A DNA stretch of 64,000 nucleotides from Winogradskyella aurantiaca (GTDB taxonomy: Bacteria; Bacteroidota; Bacteroidia; Flavobacteriales; Flavobacteriaceae): the NCBI RefSeq assembly GCF_003362725.1, contig NZ_QKTV01000003.1, positions 286,572 through 350,571 on the forward strand, given 5' to 3'. The notes beneath the pieces are model-generated. The model ran no database searches and had not been told where the DNA came from. It saw nothing but the letters and a program-made list of their open reading frames with translations. The translations under genes were made by a program, and so were the position numbers. Positions 61,916-64,000 of this stretch are shown piece by piece (within the stretch, counting starts at the first letter, position 1; the number at the start of each line of letters is the position of its first letter).

Positions 61916-62725
61916 ATGAAGAAGCTCTTTTTATTATACCTATTAGCATTAGTCTTTAGTTGTGAAGATGTTATCGATATTCCCTTAAATGAAGCTGAAC
62001 CAAGGTTGGTGATTGAAGCTTCTATTAACTGGGTCAAAGGAACAGATGGCAGGGATCAAGAGATAAAATTGTCTTTATCTACTCCATTCTTCGAAGATGG
62101 CATTACTCCTGCTGTTGGGGCGACCGTAAGAATCGATGATAGCAGTGGTAACACCTATGATTTTATTGAAATAAGCGGTACCGGATTGTATCGAAATAAT
62201 TCATTTGCGCCTGTTTTAAATGAAACATACAATCTTACCATTCTGTACGAAGAAGAAGTTTACATAGCCCAGGAAACCATGGTGTCGGTTGTACCCATAG
62301 ATTTTGTTGAACAAGAAGCTGGTGGTGGGTTTGGTGGAGATGAGATTGAGGTTAAAGCTTACTATACAGACCCAGCTGGGGTAGAAAATTACTATTTCTT
62401 TGAATTTTTGCCAGATTTCACCTCCATACCTGATTTAGAAGTCTATGAGGATAGATTTACAGATGGAAACCAAATATTTGGATTTTATTCCAGTGAGGAC
62501 ATTAAGGCAGGTGACGAATTGAATATTAGAATTCATGGGGTTTCCAATAGATTCTATGATTTTATGTTTATTCTTTTACAGCAAGGTGAAGGGGAAGGCG
62601 GCCCATTTGAAACGCAACCAGCTACGGTACGAGGAAACTGCATCAACCAAACCAATCCTGATAATTTTCCATATGGTTACTTTAGATTGTCTGAAGTAGA
62701 TGAAGTTACTTACATAGTTCAGTAG
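61916..62725 (+). CDS. DUF4249 family lipoprotein
   Basis: A 269-residue predicted lipoprotein (signal ending LVFSC, Cys at residue 16) of the DUF4249 family. The CEDVIDIPL start, EPRLVIEASINW and the later GNCINQTNPDNFPYGYF segments fit the family. It probably sits at the surface next to the TonB receptor encoded 4 bp upstream and helps it bind its ligand, but this is inferred from the pairing. Confidence 0.85.
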   Translation: MKKLFLLYLLALVFSCEDVIDIPLNEAEPRLVIEASINWVKGTDGRDQEIKLSLSTPFFEDGITPAVGATVRIDDSSGNTYDFIEISGTGLYRNNSFAPVLNETYNLTILYEEEVYIAQETMVSVVPIDFVEQEAGGGFGGDEIEVKAYYTDPAGVENYYFFEFLPDFTSIPDLEVYEDRFTDGNQIFGFYSSEDIKAGDELNIRIHGVSNRFYDFMFILLQQGEGEGGPFETQPATVRGNCINQTNPDNFPYGYFRLSEVDEVTYIVQ

Positions 62726-62740
62726 TCCTATATATTTCTT

Positions 62741-62748
62741 TACATTTG
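62741..62748 (+). promoter_or_regulatory. -7 promoter box of murQ touching the start codon
   Basis: TACATTTG ends 3 nt before ATG 62752, implying a leaderless mRNA. Its last three bases are an in-frame TTG. Confidence 0.55.
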
Positions 62749-62751
62749 AAA

Positions 62752-63573
62752 ATGGATTTTGTAAAAACTACAGAACAAGACTCCCTCTATTCAGATTTAG
62801 AGAAGAAAGATACCCTTGAAATTCTTCAAGACATCAATAAAGAAGATCAAAAAGTGGCTTTGGCAGTTCAAAAAGCCATTCCATATATTAATCCTCTAGT
62901 TGATATAATTGTTAAGAACATGAAGTCTGGAGGTAGACTGTTTTATCTTGGAGCAGGAACCAGTGGTCGGCTTGGTATTTTAGATGCCTCTGAATGCCCA
63001 CCTACCTTTGGAGTACCTCATGATCTAGTTATTGGTCTTATAGCCGGTGGTGACAGTGCTATTAGAAAAGCTGTTGAATTTGCGGAAGATTCATCATCTC
63101 AAGGGTGGAAAGACTTGGAATTTTATAACATTTCACAAAAGGACGTGGTAATAGGAATTGCGGCCTCAGGTACTACTCCCTATGTGCTTGGTGCTTTAAA
63201 AACTTGTAATGAGCATGGCATTGTAACTGGGGGATTAGGGTGTAATCACAACAGTCCTTTAAGTCGAATTGCTCAATTTCCAATTGAAGTTATAGTTGGC
63301 CCAGAATATGTAACTGGAAGCTCAAGAATGAAAGCTGGCACCGCCCAAAAAATGGTTCTTAATATGATTACCACATCGGTCATGATCCAATTAGGCCGCG
63401 TTAAGGGGAACAAAATGGTTGACATGCAACTTAGCAATACTAAATTAGTCAATCGAGGTATTGCTATGTTAATGACTACCTTGAATATTAGCAAAGAAGA
63501 AGCAAGTTCGCTTTTAGAACAGTACGGATCTGTTAGATCCAGTTTAGAAAATTATAATAATGGAAGAAACTAA
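62752..63573 (+). CDS. murQ: N-acetylmuramic acid 6-phosphate etherase
   Basis: Cleaves the lactyl ether of MurNAc-6-phosphate, recycling cell-wall sugar. From ATG 62752 it has 273 residues. The SIS-fold start includes LFYLGAGTSGRLGILDASECPPTFG (in parts: phosphate loop GAGTSGRLG) and catalytic-type acids in DASECPP. IAASGTTPYVLGAL and TGSSRMKAGTAQKMVLNM are typical. It is slightly shorter than the usual 300 residues, mostly at the C-terminus. An in-frame TTG at 62746 belongs to the promoter box. It overlaps DUF6095 by 14 bp. Confidence 0.94.
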   Translation: MDFVKTTEQDSLYSDLEKKDTLEILQDINKEDQKVALAVQKAIPYINPLVDIIVKNMKSGGRLFYLGAGTSGRLGILDASECPPTFGVPHDLVIGLIAGGDSAIRKAVEFAEDSSSQGWKDLEFYNISQKDVVIGIAASGTTPYVLGALKTCNEHGIVTGGLGCNHNSPLSRIAQFPIEVIVGPEYVTGSSRMKAGTAQKMVLNMITTSVMIQLGRVKGNKMVDMQLSNTKLVNRGIAMLMTTLNISKEEASSLLEQYGSVRSSLENYNNGRN

Positions 63574-63799
63574 AAGAACAGATAAAACCATTTTGGTTAA
63601 AGGTCTCAAATACATGGGTATTTGCGCTTTCTTGATGTTCTTAGGTCCATCTTTCCTATACTTTATAATGTCTAATAGTGACAAAGGATTTTATATTCCA
63701 TTACTCATAATTGGAATACTTATATGTATTGCCGCTATAGTAATGCTGTTTTTAGGAATCAAGACCATTTTAGACAGTATGTTTAAGAATCAATCCTGA
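63560..63799 (+). CDS. DUF6095 family small membrane protein
   Basis: A 79-residue protein with two predicted membrane helices (about 17-38 and 46-66), matching the flavobacterial DUF6095 family (DKTILVKGLKYMGI at the start). Function unknown. It overlaps the end of murQ by 14 bp, so the two are translationally coupled. Confidence 0.75.
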   Translation: MEETKRTDKTILVKGLKYMGICAFLMFLGPSFLYFIMSNSDKGFYIPLLIIGILICIAAIVMLFLGIKTILDSMFKNQS

Positions 63800-63856
63800 T
63801 CGCTAACGAAATTTCAAGGATTCGTATCTCTTAATCATTAACCTTACTAATAAAAC

Positions 63857-63887
63857 AAAAAAAACCCTTACTGTAAGTAAGGGTTTT
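63857..63887 (-). terminator. Intrinsic terminator of the rRNA operon
   Basis: 12-bp stem AAAACCCTTACT / AGTAAGGGTTTT with a 3-nt loop; on the minus strand it is followed by T8. It lies just after the 5S gene and also faces the DUF6095 gene. Confidence 0.88.
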
Positions 63888-63892
63888 CAAAA

Positions 63893-63997
63893 AAGGCGGC
63901 GACCTACTCTCCCACGAGTGCAGTACCATCGGCGCTAACGGGCTTAACTACTCTGTTCGGAATGGTAAGAGGTGAGCCCCGTCGCTATAACCACCTT
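63893..63997 (-). rRNA. rrf: 5S ribosomal RNA
   Basis: On the minus strand the sequence reads AAGGTGGTTATAGCGACGGG to CCGAACAGAGTAGTTAAGCC to GGTACTGC to GGGAGAGTAGGTCGCCGCC, the standard 5S layout. Helix I pairs AAGGTGG (63997-63991) with CCGCCTT (63899-63893). About 105 nt; the ends may differ by a few bases. It marks the 3' end of an rRNA operon running in from beyond the right edge. Confidence 0.95.
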
Positions 63998-64000
63998 AAG

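Overview
The window is a stretch of core chromosome from a marine-type member of the Flavobacteriaceae (Bacteroidota). The evidence is the low GC content, promoters of the Bacteroidota form (TTG then TAnnTTTG), almost no Shine-Dalgarno sequences, secreted proteins with type IX secretion (T9SS) type A tails, a PorD/DUF4835 protein, a TonB receptor paired with a DUF4249 lipoprotein, and many lineage-restricted families (DUF6503, DUF6913, DUF6095, DUF2279, DUF1015). Species cannot be named from the sequence alone.

Layout. 1-9.4 kb: the 3' part of clpB, a TraB/GumN protein, deoC-deoD (deoxynucleoside salvage), a fused NTF2-like/histidine phosphatase, a DUF6503 lipoprotein, smpB, two small secreted proteins and a secreted S15 peptidase. 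9.4-17.2 kb: pcm on the minus strand, then a plus-strand run Gfo/Idh oxidoreductase - 3-hydroxybutyryl-CoA dehydrogenase - DUF1015 - YggS - DEDDh/GIY-YIG nuclease (apparently ATT start) - K+ channel - miaA. 17.2-33.6 kb, all minus: an OmpR-class two-component pair, coaE-ybbR-glycosyltransferase, two large T9SS cargo proteins, fabI, recN, porD-like, coaBC, rpoZ, bamD, dapA and DUF6913. 33.7-40.6 kb: a 5'-nucleotidase split into two genes, two membrane proteins, and ligA, LOG, prmC and GNAT on the minus strand. 40.7-47 kb: ribD-HAD-eamA-yigZ, a thioesterase, then dnaA - LMW phosphatase - tetrapyrrole-methylase-fold methyltransferase. 47-51 kb, minus: cell-wall genes dapF-GNAT-mltG-DUF2279 and a lysozyme-like protein. 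51-64 kb, plus: HtrA protease, an N-terminally extended GAPDH, an unknown coiled-coil membrane protein, DUF2834, trmD, rplS, a 755-bp gene-free interval, monomeric isocitrate dehydrogenase, TonB receptor + DUF4249, murQ and DUF6095. The 3' end of an rRNA operon (5S rRNA, minus strand) closes the window.

No phage, insertion sequence, CRISPR array, toxin-antitoxin or defence island was seen, so this is mostly ordinary housekeeping sequence. The observations most worth a second look are: (1) the 755-bp gap between rplS and icd, which holds hairpins, a possible promoter and its own strong intrinsic terminator, so probably an unannotated noncoding RNA; (2) the DEDDh/GIY-YIG nuclease, whose conserved N-terminus has no ATG, GTG or TTG start; (3) tandem TTAAC repeats across the promoter of the two-component operon; (4) several genes whose TAnnTTTG box lies only 3-6 nt before the ATG, implying leaderless mRNAs and, at some genes, a misleading TTG start; (5) a terminator-like hairpin in the dnaA leader.
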